54,149 nt of DNA, taken from the NCBI RefSeq assembly GCF_022603395.1, contig NZ_JAIBKA010000016.1, positions 1 through 54,149 of the forward strand, read 5' to 3'. Below are positions 35,098 to 42,968 of the stretch, in pieces (the first letter of the stretch is position 1; the number at the start of each line of letters is the position of its first letter). Below the pieces are notes generated by a model. It was not told the origin of the DNA, did not search any database, and was given only the letters and a program-made list of their open reading frames with translations. A program made the position numbers and the translations under genes. The stretch comes from Desulfoferrobacter suflitae. GTDB taxonomy: Bacteria; Desulfobacterota; Syntrophobacteria; Syntrophobacterales; Syntrophobacteraceae.

Positions 35098-35277
35098 AAT
35101 CTATTGACTCAATGAGCAGTGTTTTTTTCACAATGACTTGACACAAGTGGGCAGATTATCGAATTATTCTGCTCACAGGAAAAGGCGGGGTTGTTTTGGA
35201 CAATGAAGTTGGATGAAGGGTGGGACAAGCACCCCTCATCCGTTGAAAAGTGAGTTAAACTCACAAAAGGCCCTTTA

Positions 35278-35721
35278 TTGATATTGTTTTTTGACGTATG
35301 CGTCAAGACCCTCTTTGAGTTGGGCCGCAACTACCCCTGGCCAAGGCCCGAAAGATGCTCGTGCTGTAAAGGGCGCATCTGGGCTCATGGCTTTGACACC
35401 GCCTATTTTGATGACTTCCCGGAACCCTTGTGGATTCGAAAATATCGATGTGTAGATTGCCGAACCGTTTTCAGAACTCGCCCCAGCGGCTACTGGAGCA
35501 GATTCCAGGCCGCCATTGCCACCATCCGTGAACATATTGCGCACCGCTTAACCGAGCGCAGGTGGAAGCCGGACCTGCCTAGATCCAGGCAGCGTCATTG
35601 GCTCAATGGGCTCAGGAAACAGATCCTCACCCATTTTGGCACAGGCGCTTCCGATGACCCGTTGCAGGCTTTTGATTCCTTGATCGCCCGGGGAGTCTGT
35701 GCCGCCTCAAGGGCCATATAA
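35278..35721 (+). CDS. DUF6431-type zinc-ribbon transposon protein
   Basis: 147 residues, starting at a TTG (35278) or a later codon. Cysteine pairs CSCCKGRIW and YRCVDCRTVFRTRPSGYW form a zinc ribbon, followed by a helical tail (LRKQILTHFG). It resembles DUF6431 proteins found at the front of TniA/TniB operons and sits 108 bases before the transposase gene. A role as DNA-binding component of the transposition machinery is inferred from position. Confidence 0.7.
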   Translation: MILFFDVCVKTLFELGRNYPWPRPERCSCCKGRIWAHGFDTAYFDDFPEPLWIRKYRCVDCRTVFRTRPSGYWSRFQAAIATIREHIAHRLTERRWKPDLPRSRQRHWLNGLRKQILTHFGTGASDDPLQAFDSLIARGVCAASRAI

Positions 35722-35829
35722 TCTGCCAACCCGAGTGCTCGTCTCGGACCCAACCGAAGGGTGCCTTTGTAGTTAAGCCGGCTTTCGGCAATAAAGCAAG
35801 GCAACCATCAACCACACAAGGAGGTCCCT

Positions 35830-37131
35830 ATGGATGAGCAACAACAAAGAGAAATTGCAGTATTTCGGTTCGGGGTCATCAGTGATTTTGTCAACTGCAA
35901 CCACTTGAGTCATGCAAAACGGGCCAGGCTGCTGCGAGAAAAGTGCGAAAAAGAGTGGCAGATCCCCCATTCTGCTCGCAGCCGGCTGTCGGCTTCCACC
36001 ATTCGAGAGTGGATAAGAGTCTACCAGAAGGCCGGAGGGCGGTTGGAGGCGCTTTATCCAAAAAGCCGAAGGGATAAGGGAGTGGCCCGTGCCATCGATG
36101 AAGAAACCGGCCAGGCGATCATTCGGCTGCGCCACGAGCTGCCTGAGAGCCCTATTAATGCGCTCATCTCCGAGATGCAGCAGCGATCGCTCTTAAAGCC
36201 GGGCGAGGTGTTGACTCAGGCAACCGTCTACCGGTTTCTCCATCGGGCGGGGCTGCTCCGTCCGCAATGTCCGGCCCCGGTGGACCGCCGCAAGTTTGAA
36301 GCCGAGCTTCCCAATGACATTTGGCAGTCGGATGCCATGCACGGACCGATGATCCGCGTGGGCGATAAAAAACGCAAAACCTATCTGTTTGCCTTCATAG
36401 ATGACATGAGCCGCCTGATTCCTCATGCCGAGTTCTATCTCAGCGAAGGCCTGCCTTCTTTTCTTTCCGCCTTGCGTTGTGCCCTGCTCAAACGAGGGCT
36501 CCCGCGAAAACTCTATGTCGACAACGGCCCCGCCTTCAGATCCACTCTCCTTCGGGAAATCACCGCCTCCCTTGGCATCGCTCTGGTTCACTCCAAGCCC
36601 TACAAGCCCGAAGGGCGGGGCAAGGTGGAAAGGGTCTTCAAGACTATCCAAACCCAATTTCTGCCCGGCTTTAAGGGCAACTGCCTGGATGAGCTCAATG
36701 AAGCCCTCGATTGCTGGCTGCGAGATGTCTACCATAAAAGGCCCCATGGCGCGACCGCAGAGCCCCCTCTCAAACGCTATGCCGATCACATGGAGTGTAT
36801 CCGCCCCGCTCCCAAAGACCTCGAAGATTACTTCCGCAAACGCGCCCGAAGACGTGTTGCCAAAGACCGCACCGTGGCCTTGAACGGCAGGCTCTATGAA
36901 GCCCCGGTACCGCTCATTGGGAAACAGATCACGCTGCTCTACCATGACCATGATCCGGCCCGCGTGGAAATTACCCTGGAAGGGCGCTCCCATGGCTTCC
37001 TCACGGTTCTCGACCTCAACGCCAACTGCCGGGTCAAACGCTATTCACAGCGTCTAGTGTTGGAAAGCTCCCCGCCACAGTCCATCCCCACCGGCAGGCT
37101 GGCCTTTGCCGGCGAGGAGGAAACCTCATGA
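35830..37131 (+). CDS. tniA: TniA-like DDE transposase (second transposon)
   Basis: 433 residues with an N-terminal helix-turn-helix (ASTIREWIRVYQKAGGRLEALYPKSR) and an rve-type catalytic core. The triad is D168 (WQSDAMHGP), D231 (LYVDNGPAF) and E267 (GRGKVERVF), with D-35-E spacing as in the transposon copies at 24 and 43 kb, although the two proteins are clearly diverged. AAGGAGG precedes the ATG. The stop overlaps the ATPase start (ATGA), so the two are translated together. Confidence 0.92.
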   Translation: MDEQQQREIAVFRFGVISDFVNCNHLSHAKRARLLREKCEKEWQIPHSARSRLSASTIREWIRVYQKAGGRLEALYPKSRRDKGVARAIDEETGQAIIRLRHELPESPINALISEMQQRSLLKPGEVLTQATVYRFLHRAGLLRPQCPAPVDRRKFEAELPNDIWQSDAMHGPMIRVGDKKRKTYLFAFIDDMSRLIPHAEFYLSEGLPSFLSALRCALLKRGLPRKLYVDNGPAFRSTLLREITASLGIALVHSKPYKPEGRGKVERVFKTIQTQFLPGFKGNCLDELNEALDCWLRDVYHKRPHGATAEPPLKRYADHMECIRPAPKDLEDYFRKRARRRVAKDRTVALNGRLYEAPVPLIGKQITLLYHDHDPARVEITLEGRSHGFLTVLDLNANCRVKRYSQRLVLESSPPQSIPTGRLAFAGEEETS

Positions 37132-37937
37132 AACCTCTCTATCGAACCTTTTTCGGTTTTACCCGTGAGCCCTTTACCGCCGAGCTCAAAGCGGACCAGA
37201 TCCTGCAAACCGCGGAAGTGACCGCGGTTGCAGAGCGCTTCGACTATGCGGTGAACCTCGGAGCCATCGCCCTGGTGACCGGAGAAGTCGGCAGCGGCAA
37301 GTCCACCGCTCTCAGATGGGCATTGAACCGTTTGCACCCCTCAGAGTTCCGCCCTATCTGGATCACAGCTTGCTCCGGCTCCATCCTGGAACTTTACCGC
37401 TTGCTCAGCTCTGAGCTGGAAATGGAAACCGCAACTTACTCCCGAGCCACTCTTTTGAAATTTATCCGCCGCCAGATCCTTGAGCTGACAGATGGCCGCA
37501 AACAAAAACCGGTCCTCATTATTGATGAGGCATCGCTTCTGCGCCTTGAAGTCTTTGCCGAACTGCACACCCTCACCCAGTTCGAGGGAGACTCAAGACC
37601 TCTTCTTCCCATCATTTTTGCCGGCCAGAATAACTTGCTCGATCTGCTCCTCTATCGTACTTCCATCCCGCTTGCCTCAAGAGTTGTCGCCCGCTGCCAC
37701 CTGCAGGCTATTTCTCGATCCGATATGGAGCTCTACCTCAACCATCACCTGAAAATTGCAGGGATCAGCCATCCGCTTTTTGCCGATCAGGCCGTAACCG
37801 CCATCCATCAGGGTTCAGGTGGGCTTTTGCGGCGCGCCAACCACCTGGCCAGAGGGGCCCTCATCGCCGCTGCCCATGAAAAAATCCAGCAGGTCTCGGC
37901 CGAGCACGTTCGCATCGCTTCAAGCGAGCTCATCTGA
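37128..37937 (+). CDS. tniB: TniB/ExeA-like AAA ATPase (second transposon)
   Basis: 269 residues of the ExeA/TniB group. The N-terminus MKPLYRTFFGFTREPFTAEL is typical, Walker A GEVGSGKST is at 52-60, Walker B VLIIDEASLL is near 130, and GSGGLLRRANHLARGALIAAA is near the end. It probably selects target DNA and stimulates the DDE transposase, whose gene it overlaps by 4 bases. The frame is intact. Confidence 0.92.
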   Translation: MKPLYRTFFGFTREPFTAELKADQILQTAEVTAVAERFDYAVNLGAIALVTGEVGSGKSTALRWALNRLHPSEFRPIWITACSGSILELYRLLSSELEMETATYSRATLLKFIRRQILELTDGRKQKPVLIIDEASLLRLEVFAELHTLTQFEGDSRPLLPIIFAGQNNLLDLLLYRTSIPLASRVVARCHLQAISRSDMELYLNHHLKIAGISHPLFADQAVTAIHQGSGGLLRRANHLARGALIAAAHEKIQQVSAEHVRIASSELI

Positions 37938-37962
37938 AACCATCACAAGGGGGTTTAAGAAC

Positions 37963-38142
37963 ATGAAAGAACCCGATGAAATAAAAATCGCCTGGGTGAT
38001 ATGGACCCTTCTCTCCTTCCTCAATGACATTCTCTGGGACAGGTATGAACAAGAGTTCCTCCAACTCAGCGCCGATTCCCACAAAATGCAACAACTCGAT
38101 TGGCTCGTTGCCTATTTGAAGGGCTACGATCTGCCTTTCTAA
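37963..38142 (+). CDS. 59-residue transposon protein, unknown
   Basis: MKEPDEIKIAWVIWTLLSFL... is a small helical protein rich in Trp and Leu, ending YLKGYDLPF. The ATG at 37963 has AGGGGG upstream. It lies between the ATPase and the primase-like gene and has no cysteines, so it is not a counterpart of the CHC2 finger by sequence. Its size and place suggest an accessory subunit, but I recognise no family. Confidence 0.65.
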   Translation: MKEPDEIKIAWVIWTLLSFLNDILWDRYEQEFLQLSADSHKMQQLDWLVAYLKGYDLPF

Positions 38143-38210
38143 AACCCTTTTATACTGCAGGCCGACTCACCAAAGCCTGCAGTTAAAAAAACCTTGCCGT
38201 CGGCACTGCT

Positions 38211-39083
38211 ATGGAAAAAATCCTTGTCAAACTCGCACGCTATTTTGAAAATCATTGGCGAATTGCAGTTCTCGACTTCAAAAAAGGACTCTGGTGCGTT
38301 GCCCCGATCTCCTCCAATATCGCCTACCTCAAGGCACAGAACCTCAACGGCCGCCACATCCTCATGCAGCCGCTGCACTCTTCCCATTACCTGCTCGCCG
38401 ACGATCTCACCTGGCCCCTCGTCTGCCGTCATCATCGCTACCCGCAGGGACGATGGAAACCCGGCCGCATGGTGGTTGAGACATCACCCCACAACTTCCA
38501 GGTGTGGATTCACTCCCATACACCTCTTGCGCTTCAAGATAAACGCTACTGGCTAAAGATACTTCGCAGCGACCCCGCAGCCGATCCCGCCAATCGCTTC
38601 GGCAGATGTCCCGGCTTCTGCAACCCAAAACAAAAATACCGCAGCCAAAAGGGACAACATCCTCTCTCCAAACTCATCTGGATCGATTGGCAAACTGAGG
38701 CCATCATACCGGCTATAACACCTCAAGATTCATCCAGATCCCGCATAATCCCTTTTCCCTTTACCCCAGTGGGGGGTGTGTGCCATCAATCCACTATTTG
38801 CCGAAAACAATTTGACTGTGGCGATGAATCAAGAACTGACTTTGCTTATGTCCTGGCTCTGCTTCGCCGAGGACTTAATGATATCTTCATCCGAGATCGG
38901 ATTCTCACGGAAAGAACCTGCTGGGACAGCCATCTGGGAACAAAAAGAATCAATCACTACCTCACCAGAACAATACAGCGTGCAAAAAAAATCGTGCAAA
39001 ATAACGATCCTGCAAAAAACTCAAAATATACTCAAACAACTTTGGTTTTTCTGAGCAAAAAAATGGCCGATCTGGCAATATAA
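38211..39083 (+). CDS. RepB-type (AEP) primase-like protein in transposon
   Basis: Resembles the RepB DNA-primase domain (archaeo-eukaryotic primase superfamily). HYLLADDL (residues 59-66) would be the metal-binding DxD-type motif, VVETSPHNFQVW (88-99) the second motif, and a third region spans 120-140 with FGRCPGFCNPK. The C-terminal ~100 residues are helical and of unknown role. An IS630 inserted at 39029 changes the last 15 or so codons; without it the frame would end at a TAA right after NDPAKNSK, so the original protein was ~273 residues. A primase gene downstream of TniA/TniB is unusual and parallels the primase zinc finger in the sister transposon. Confidence 0.65.
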   Translation: MEKILVKLARYFENHWRIAVLDFKKGLWCVAPISSNIAYLKAQNLNGRHILMQPLHSSHYLLADDLTWPLVCRHHRYPQGRWKPGRMVVETSPHNFQVWIHSHTPLALQDKRYWLKILRSDPAADPANRFGRCPGFCNPKQKYRSQKGQHPLSKLIWIDWQTEAIIPAITPQDSSRSRIIPFPFTPVGGVCHQSTICRKQFDCGDESRTDFAYVLALLRRGLNDIFIRDRILTERTCWDSHLGTKRINHYLTRTIQRAKKIVQNNDPAKNSKYTQTTLVFLSKKMADLAI

Positions 39084-40270
39084 AGAAAAAACATAGAAAA
39101 ATTAAAATATTACACACTCTGGACAAATTATCTTTTTGATGGTACACCCATGCTACAGACGACTAACCCTAACAACAGTGAGGTCAGCATGGATGTATCG
39201 AGTTACCAATTCAGCGAGGAAGAAGTAATTCGCTTGGAACAATACCGAGACACACAGCAAGATGCTCGTCTCAAAATGCGCTTCATTGCCCTGCTTATGC
39301 TTGCCAAAGGCATTGCGCTGAAGGATGTCGCCGCGATAACCGGAGTGGCGATGAAAACGATCGAGAATTGGCATCATCAATATCTCAGCAAAGGAATCGA
39401 CTGCCTTAATTCATTCCAATACAAACCTAAGCAGCCCTATCTGAGCGACGAACAAATACAGCAGTTACTCAACTGGGTTCGGTCTACAAATCCGATTCAC
39501 CTAAAACAAATCAGAGCCCACATCATCGAACAATTTGCGATCAAGTACACGACGGAGGCCATCAGGAAGCTTCTGCACAAACACGGCATAAAGCTGATTC
39601 GCCCGAAGGTGATACCCGGCAATCCTCCGAGCGAAGAAGAACAGGAAAAAAAATTGCCGAGTACTTCGACATGAAGTCCAATAGTGAGCCTGGAACGGTC
39701 TTTCTTTTTGGAGATGGGATGCATCTAGTTCACCAAAATATACCCCGGCTATGTTGGGCTGATCCCAAAGCACGGCCCATTTTTAAGACCAACACCGGGC
39801 GACAACGGCTTAATATTCTTGGAGCTTACAATCCCGACAGCCATGAATTCGATCATATAACGGGAGAACAAAACTGCGACGCGAACCGCGTGATTGAATA
39901 CTTTGAGATGATCACAAGAGCATACAAGCAGGCCCCAAAAATTATCCTTTTCCTTGACAACGCTAAGTATTTCAAAGCACAAATCGTCACCGATTGGTTG
40001 AAACAGAATCTGCGGCTTCACGTTGTGTTCTTGCCTCCTTATGCTCCAAATCTAAACTTGATCGAGCGCTTCTGGGGATTTGCCAAAGAAAAGTTGGTCA
40101 AAAATACCTATGAGCCAAAATACAAGGTCTTTCGGGCAAAAGTATTCAGGTTCCTAAACAATGTGGGCCAATATATTGATGAGTTAAGAACCTTAATGGT
40201 GGAAAAGTTCCAAATCATAGCCACTAGCAAAGCATAAAATGTGCCAGGAAAAACCAAAGTTGCTCCGGTA
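39029..40270 (+). mobile_element. IS630-family insertion sequence
   Basis: Inner inverted repeats CAACTTTGGTTTTTC (39036-39050, and inverted near 40248-40262) lie within longer ends beginning TAC. The flanking TA at 39027-39028 and 40271-40272 fits the TA duplication of IS630/Tc1-type elements. About 1.24 kb, one transposase gene in two overlapping frames. Confidence 0.85.
39150..40237 (+). CDS. IS630 transposase, two frames joined by -1 slippage
   Basis: The first frame (39150-39674) holds a helix-turn-helix N-terminal domain (LKDVAAITGVAMKTIENWHHQYL and a second winged helix). The second (to 40237) holds the DDE core: FLFGDG (D), IILFLDNAKYF (D) and NLNLIERFWGFAKEKL (E). At eight A (39646-39653) the zero frame reads EKKLPST and stops, whereas slipping back one base on A-AAA-AAA gives EKKIAEYFDMKS, continuing the family sequence. 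This fits programmed -1 frameshifting, known for several IS630 members, rather than a random lesion. Confidence 0.85.
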
Positions 40271-40335
40271 TAATCCGAAAATCAAACCATCCTGCCAAGA
40301 TAATGAGAATAATTTAAGCAGCTTAATCTGAAAAA

Positions 40336-41310
40336 CTACACCGATTGAAACAAGCAGTAGTTGTGCTCGGAGACGATCTCTTCACCTCGCTTTACAGAAA
40401 AGGTGACAGCGGCAGGCGAGAGCTTCAGTTTTCGAGCTAATTCAGCCTGACTGATGCCGAGCTCTCTTGACGCCCAGTAGCAAAAAAGACTTCGTGCACG
40501 GACCCTGTTGCGTTCCTTGCCCGCCGCCCAAAGCTCGGATTCGTCCACTGCCAGCAATTCGCACACTCGCTTAGCCACCTTGGAAAGATCAAATCCCCGG
40601 GAGCGCACCCTGTGTCTTCGCTCCATTTCCTCCCGCGCTTGAAGAAGGACCTGTTCAACAAAGTCCCCGTCGCCTAAGATTCGCTCGTCAGATTTTTCGA
40701 ATAATTGTGCCCTGCGCCTTGCCTTTACTTCTGCCCAGCCCCCACTGCTGCGTACCAGTCCACCCCCGGTAAGATCACTACGCCGTCCCTGGTTGATGCC
40801 CTGCTCAACAAAAGCACGATACCGACGACGAGCGACCGAATTTTTATCGCCAAATAATTCCAGCACTTCATGGATTCGCTGCCAATCATTTTTGAAATAG
40901 CCCAGAATTACACCATGGCCGCAGTAGGCAAAGCGCTCCAAATCTTCAAAAGTGGAAACGACCCCGGCTCGAAGCGGATTCAGGTGAAGGTAGCGCACCA
41001 GTTCAAGAAAATACGGGTCCTTTTGACAGAGAATCGACTTGTACCGGTTTTGAAAAAGATGACCGCTGCGCCGGTGCCTGCGATTATACGACACCGCATA
41101 GCCGGTAAGCAACCGCCGCATCACCTGTGATATCGGCACCAAGCCGCTTTTCAGCAACAGATGAAAATGGTTGGGGATCAAAGTCCAGGCATAACAGTGC
41201 GTTCCCGCTTCTTTTAAAATGCTCCCCAATCGTTGCTCAAAGTTGTCTCGGTCCGACTCGTCCTGGAAAATCCGCCGCCGTTCTATTCCTCTTGCCATGA
41301 TGTGGTGCAA
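40336..41310 (-). CDS. RAYT / Y1 HUH transposase, copy 2 (3' end altered)
   Basis: 324 residues, almost identical to the protein at 20706-21698. The shared block is 40341-41411 (offset 19,612 from copy 1). Seen differences include an Ala for Thr in KEAGTHC and a silent change in the R-R-S segment. The C-terminus changes at 40340, the presumed right end of the second transposon: copy 1 ends LLQSADFESGE, this one LFQSV. The single-base lesion after the natural ATG (here 41345) is present too, so both copies descend from an already shifted parent. The HxH and Tyr motifs are intact. Confidence 0.85.
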   Translation of the reverse strand: MHHIMARGIERRRIFQDESDRDNFEQRLGSILKEAGTHCYAWTLIPNHFHLLLKSGLVPISQVMRRLLTGYAVSYNRRHRRSGHLFQNRYKSILCQKDPYFLELVRYLHLNPLRAGVVSTFEDLERFAYCGHGVILGYFKNDWQRIHEVLELFGDKNSVARRRYRAFVEQGINQGRRSDLTGGGLVRSSGGWAEVKARRRAQLFEKSDERILGDGDFVEQVLLQAREEMERRHRVRSRGFDLSKVAKRVCELLAVDESELWAAGKERNRVRARSLFCYWASRELGISQAELARKLKLSPAAVTFSVKRGEEIVSEHNYCLFQSV

Positions 41311-41448
41311 AGCACCGGCTGCTCAATTCGTGCGTTTCTTGGCATGGCTACCAATATACCATCAACCTGCTCACCTAAAAACTAAAAATCTAAAGGGCGT
41401 CCCCCATTACGCAACGTAAAAAATGAAAGCCGCCCTGCGTTTTGCGTG

Positions 41449-41682
41449 TCAGCTTGATTGGCGTGTTCGGTTGTCCGGCTGAGATCGGCTATCTACTTCC
41501 TGAAAAGAGAACTCCTGGAGTCGCGCATTGGTGCGCGCATGTTCAATCGTCATACTCACGAGATTCCCACGACTGTCTATGTCGATGTATATGTTTTCGC
41601 TGATCTCTCTTGTTTCAGCAACTTCATTATCCGTAAACTCAACCAGTGCTGTATCCGTATCGGAAAAGTATTTGACTCTCAT
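41449..41682 (-). CDS. DUF2283 family protein, second pair
   Basis: 77 residues: MRVKYFSDTDTALVEFTDNEVAETREISENIYIDID matches the DUF2283 pattern of the protein at 20038-20256, with a different tail. It starts 4 bases inside the partner gene. The repeated pairing of two diverged sets, each near a RAYT copy, supports a functional unit of toxin-antitoxin type, not proven. Confidence 0.78.
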   Translation of the reverse strand: MRVKYFSDTDTALVEFTDNEVAETREISENIYIDIDSRGNLVSMTIEHARTNARLQEFSFQEVDSRSQPDNRTRQSS

Positions 41683-41921
41683 TGCCGCTTCTCCCTGAAC
41701 GACCTGTCGAAGAAAGCATTATGAACGGTTTCACCGTCTTCCAGCAATATGACCCGAAGGAACTTGTCTTCTTCTTTGATCCAACCCCACTTCCGGATCC
41801 TCCCGTCGGATTGGATTTCGCTCCTCTGTGGAAACTGGATCACACGCGTTATCCACTCATCTTGTATTGTAGCCCGGTCGGGTCTCTTTCGCACATATTT
41901 GAAATACTCGGTTGTTTTCAC
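41679..41921 (-). CDS. DUF2283-partner protein, toxin-like, second pair
   Basis: About 80 residues from a GTG at 41921 (VKTTEYFKYVRKRPDRATIQDEW); the frame is open further upstream but without family similarity. IRKWGWIKEEDKFLRVILLEDGETVHNAFFDRSFREKRQ matches the tail of the protein at 20253-20495. Small, basic, and co-translated with DUF2283. Confidence 0.65.
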   Translation of the reverse strand: MKTTEYFKYVRKRPDRATIQDEWITRVIQFPQRSEIQSDGRIRKWGWIKEEDKFLRVILLEDGETVHNAFFDRSFREKRQ

Positions 41922-42042
41922 CTCTGTTCCCTGGCATGTGGGTTTGGCGAGCCGAACAACAATTTGAGCGGCGCGGCCAACGGATAGCGGAGAATACCTC
42001 CCACGTGGTTCCGCGTCCGCTCGAAATATTCGTTCTGCAAAG

Positions 42043-42309
42043 CTATTCATAGTGGGTCCACATGCGGATGATCTTTACCGTCTTTTCATTGTCGATGATC
42101 TGGTAAACTAACCGATGCTGAATGTTGATACGTCGTGAATATGCGCCGTCCAGATCACCTAAAAGCTTTTCATAAGGGGGTGGTGTTTGATAGGGATTAT
42201 CACAAAGGATCTGCATTAATTTTTCTGCTTTGGATCTAAGACCGGATGCTGACATTTTTTTCGCATCTTTTTGAGCCTGCTTCGTGAAAACGATTCGCCA
42301 ACTCACCAA
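42043..42309 (-). CDS. yoeB: YoeB-type toxin
   Basis: 88 residues of the RelE/YoeB ribosome-dependent mRNA interferase family: WRIVFTKQAQKDAKKMSASGLRSKAEKLM, then PPPYEKLLGDLDGAYSRRINIQHRLVYQI and the C-terminal KIIRMWTHYE with the conserved His-Tyr end. The catalytic residues of YoeB (Glu/Arg in RRINIQHRLVY and the terminal His-Tyr) are present. It overlaps the antitoxin gene by 7 bases. Confidence 0.93.
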   Translation of the reverse strand: MVSWRIVFTKQAQKDAKKMSASGLRSKAEKLMQILCDNPYQTPPPYEKLLGDLDGAYSRRINIQHRLVYQIIDNEKTVKIIRMWTHYE

Positions 42310-42545
42310 TCAATTTCCTCGGTACAATCCTCAATAGGAGTCGCCAAGCCTTCACGAATGGACTCGCGCATACCGGGAATATTCAAAAGATACATGGTCT
42401 CTTGAATTGAACGCCAATCATCTTCTGAAATCAGAACTGCATTACCCCGTTTCCCAGTGATCACGATCGGTTCATGCGACGTGGATGCTTGGTCGATAAG
42501 GCGGTACAATTTGGACCGCGCCTCTGTTGCTGATACAGTGGGCAT
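42303..42545 (-). CDS. yefM: YefM-type antitoxin
   Basis: 80 residues of the Phd/YefM family: MPTVSATEARSKLYRLIDQASTSHEPIVITGKRGNAVLISEDDWRSIQETMYLL is the DNA-binding fold, and the acidic tail IEDCTEEIDW wraps the toxin. It is transcribed from the promoter at 42570-42598 and is expected to repress it together with YoeB. Confidence 0.93.
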   Translation of the reverse strand: MPTVSATEARSKLYRLIDQASTSHEPIVITGKRGNAVLISEDDWRSIQETMYLLNIPGMRESIREGLATPIEDCTEEIDW

Positions 42546-42569
42546 CTTTCACCTCGATATTTTCTGCAA

Positions 42570-42598
42570 ATGGTACGTCATAGCGTACGTATTGTCAA
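42570..42598 (-). promoter_or_regulatory. yefM-yoeB promoter with operator-like palindrome
   Basis: On the minus strand TTGACA (42593-42598), a 17-base spacer, then TACCAT (42570-42575), about 25 bases before the yefM start. The spacer contains the inverted arms GTACG / CGTAC, a plausible autoregulatory YefM site. Confidence 0.6.
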
Positions 42599-42746
42599 GG
42601 CCATAATGGAGCAGAACAAGAAGTTCACCAGCGCCATGCTTTTCGGCGTCTGGTGCTACCCGATTGGGCATGCTGTCTGCCTGCAAGGAGGACAGGGCAC
42701 AAGCAAGGCGACGAAAGAATCGCATAATTTCATGAGCGTCCTCTCC

Positions 42747-42968
42747 TCACAACAGGTCCGAGACCCTGGATTGACTCACTCCAAGAATTCCAGCCGCCTT
42801 TGCCTGCGTCAGGCTGTTCGCTTTAATAAATTTCCGAAGATTGGTCATAAGGTCGGCTCGCATCTGAAGAATGGCGGCTTCATCAGGAGAATACCCCAGA
42901 TCTATAAATACGTTACCCGAAGAATCTATGACCTTTTCAATCATTTTTATTTGGCTGGGCACGATCAT
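42747..42968 (-). CDS. XRE-type HTH protein, truncated
   Basis: 73 residues or 65 if the ATG at 42944 is used (MIEKVIDSSGNVFIDLGYSPDEAA). This matches the HigA/HTH_37-type antitoxins that begin with an SSGNVFxDLG motif and carry an XRE helix-turn-helix (ANSLTQAKAAGILGVSQSRVSDLL). The family normally continues with an RGK-F-like tail of ~15-25 residues, absent here because of an early stop. No toxin partner is adjacent. Confidence 0.65.
   Translation of the reverse strand: MIVPSQIKMIEKVIDSSGNVFIDLGYSPDEAAILQMRADLMTNLRKFIKANSLTQAKAAGILGVSQSRVSDLL

Larger units (their letters stand above)
35120..40340 (+). mobile_element. second Mu/Tn7-like transposon with primase-like gene
   Basis: Gene order zinc-ribbon protein, DDE transposase, AAA ATPase, 59-residue protein and RepB-like primase, all on the plus strand: the same order as the 4,321-bp transposon. 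The left end TGTTTTTTTCACAATGACTT resembles that transposon's end around TCACAAT. The right end, TGTAGTTTTTCAGATTA read inward from 40340, is less certain, and no target duplication is visible. An IS630 sits at the stop of the primase gene. A 7-bp-arm palindrome (GTGAGTT-A-AACTCAC) precedes the first gene. Confidence 0.55.

Noticed and set aside
35120-35277. Confident target-site duplication for the second transposon
   Set aside because: Flanks at 35115-35119 and 40341-40345 do not match, and the right flank is a RAYT copy, so the ends are only tentative.
41921-42050. N-terminal extension of the second DUF2283 partner from 42050
   Set aside because: Residues upstream of the GTG at 41921 have no counterpart in the paralogue at 20253-20495 and reach into the yoeB end.
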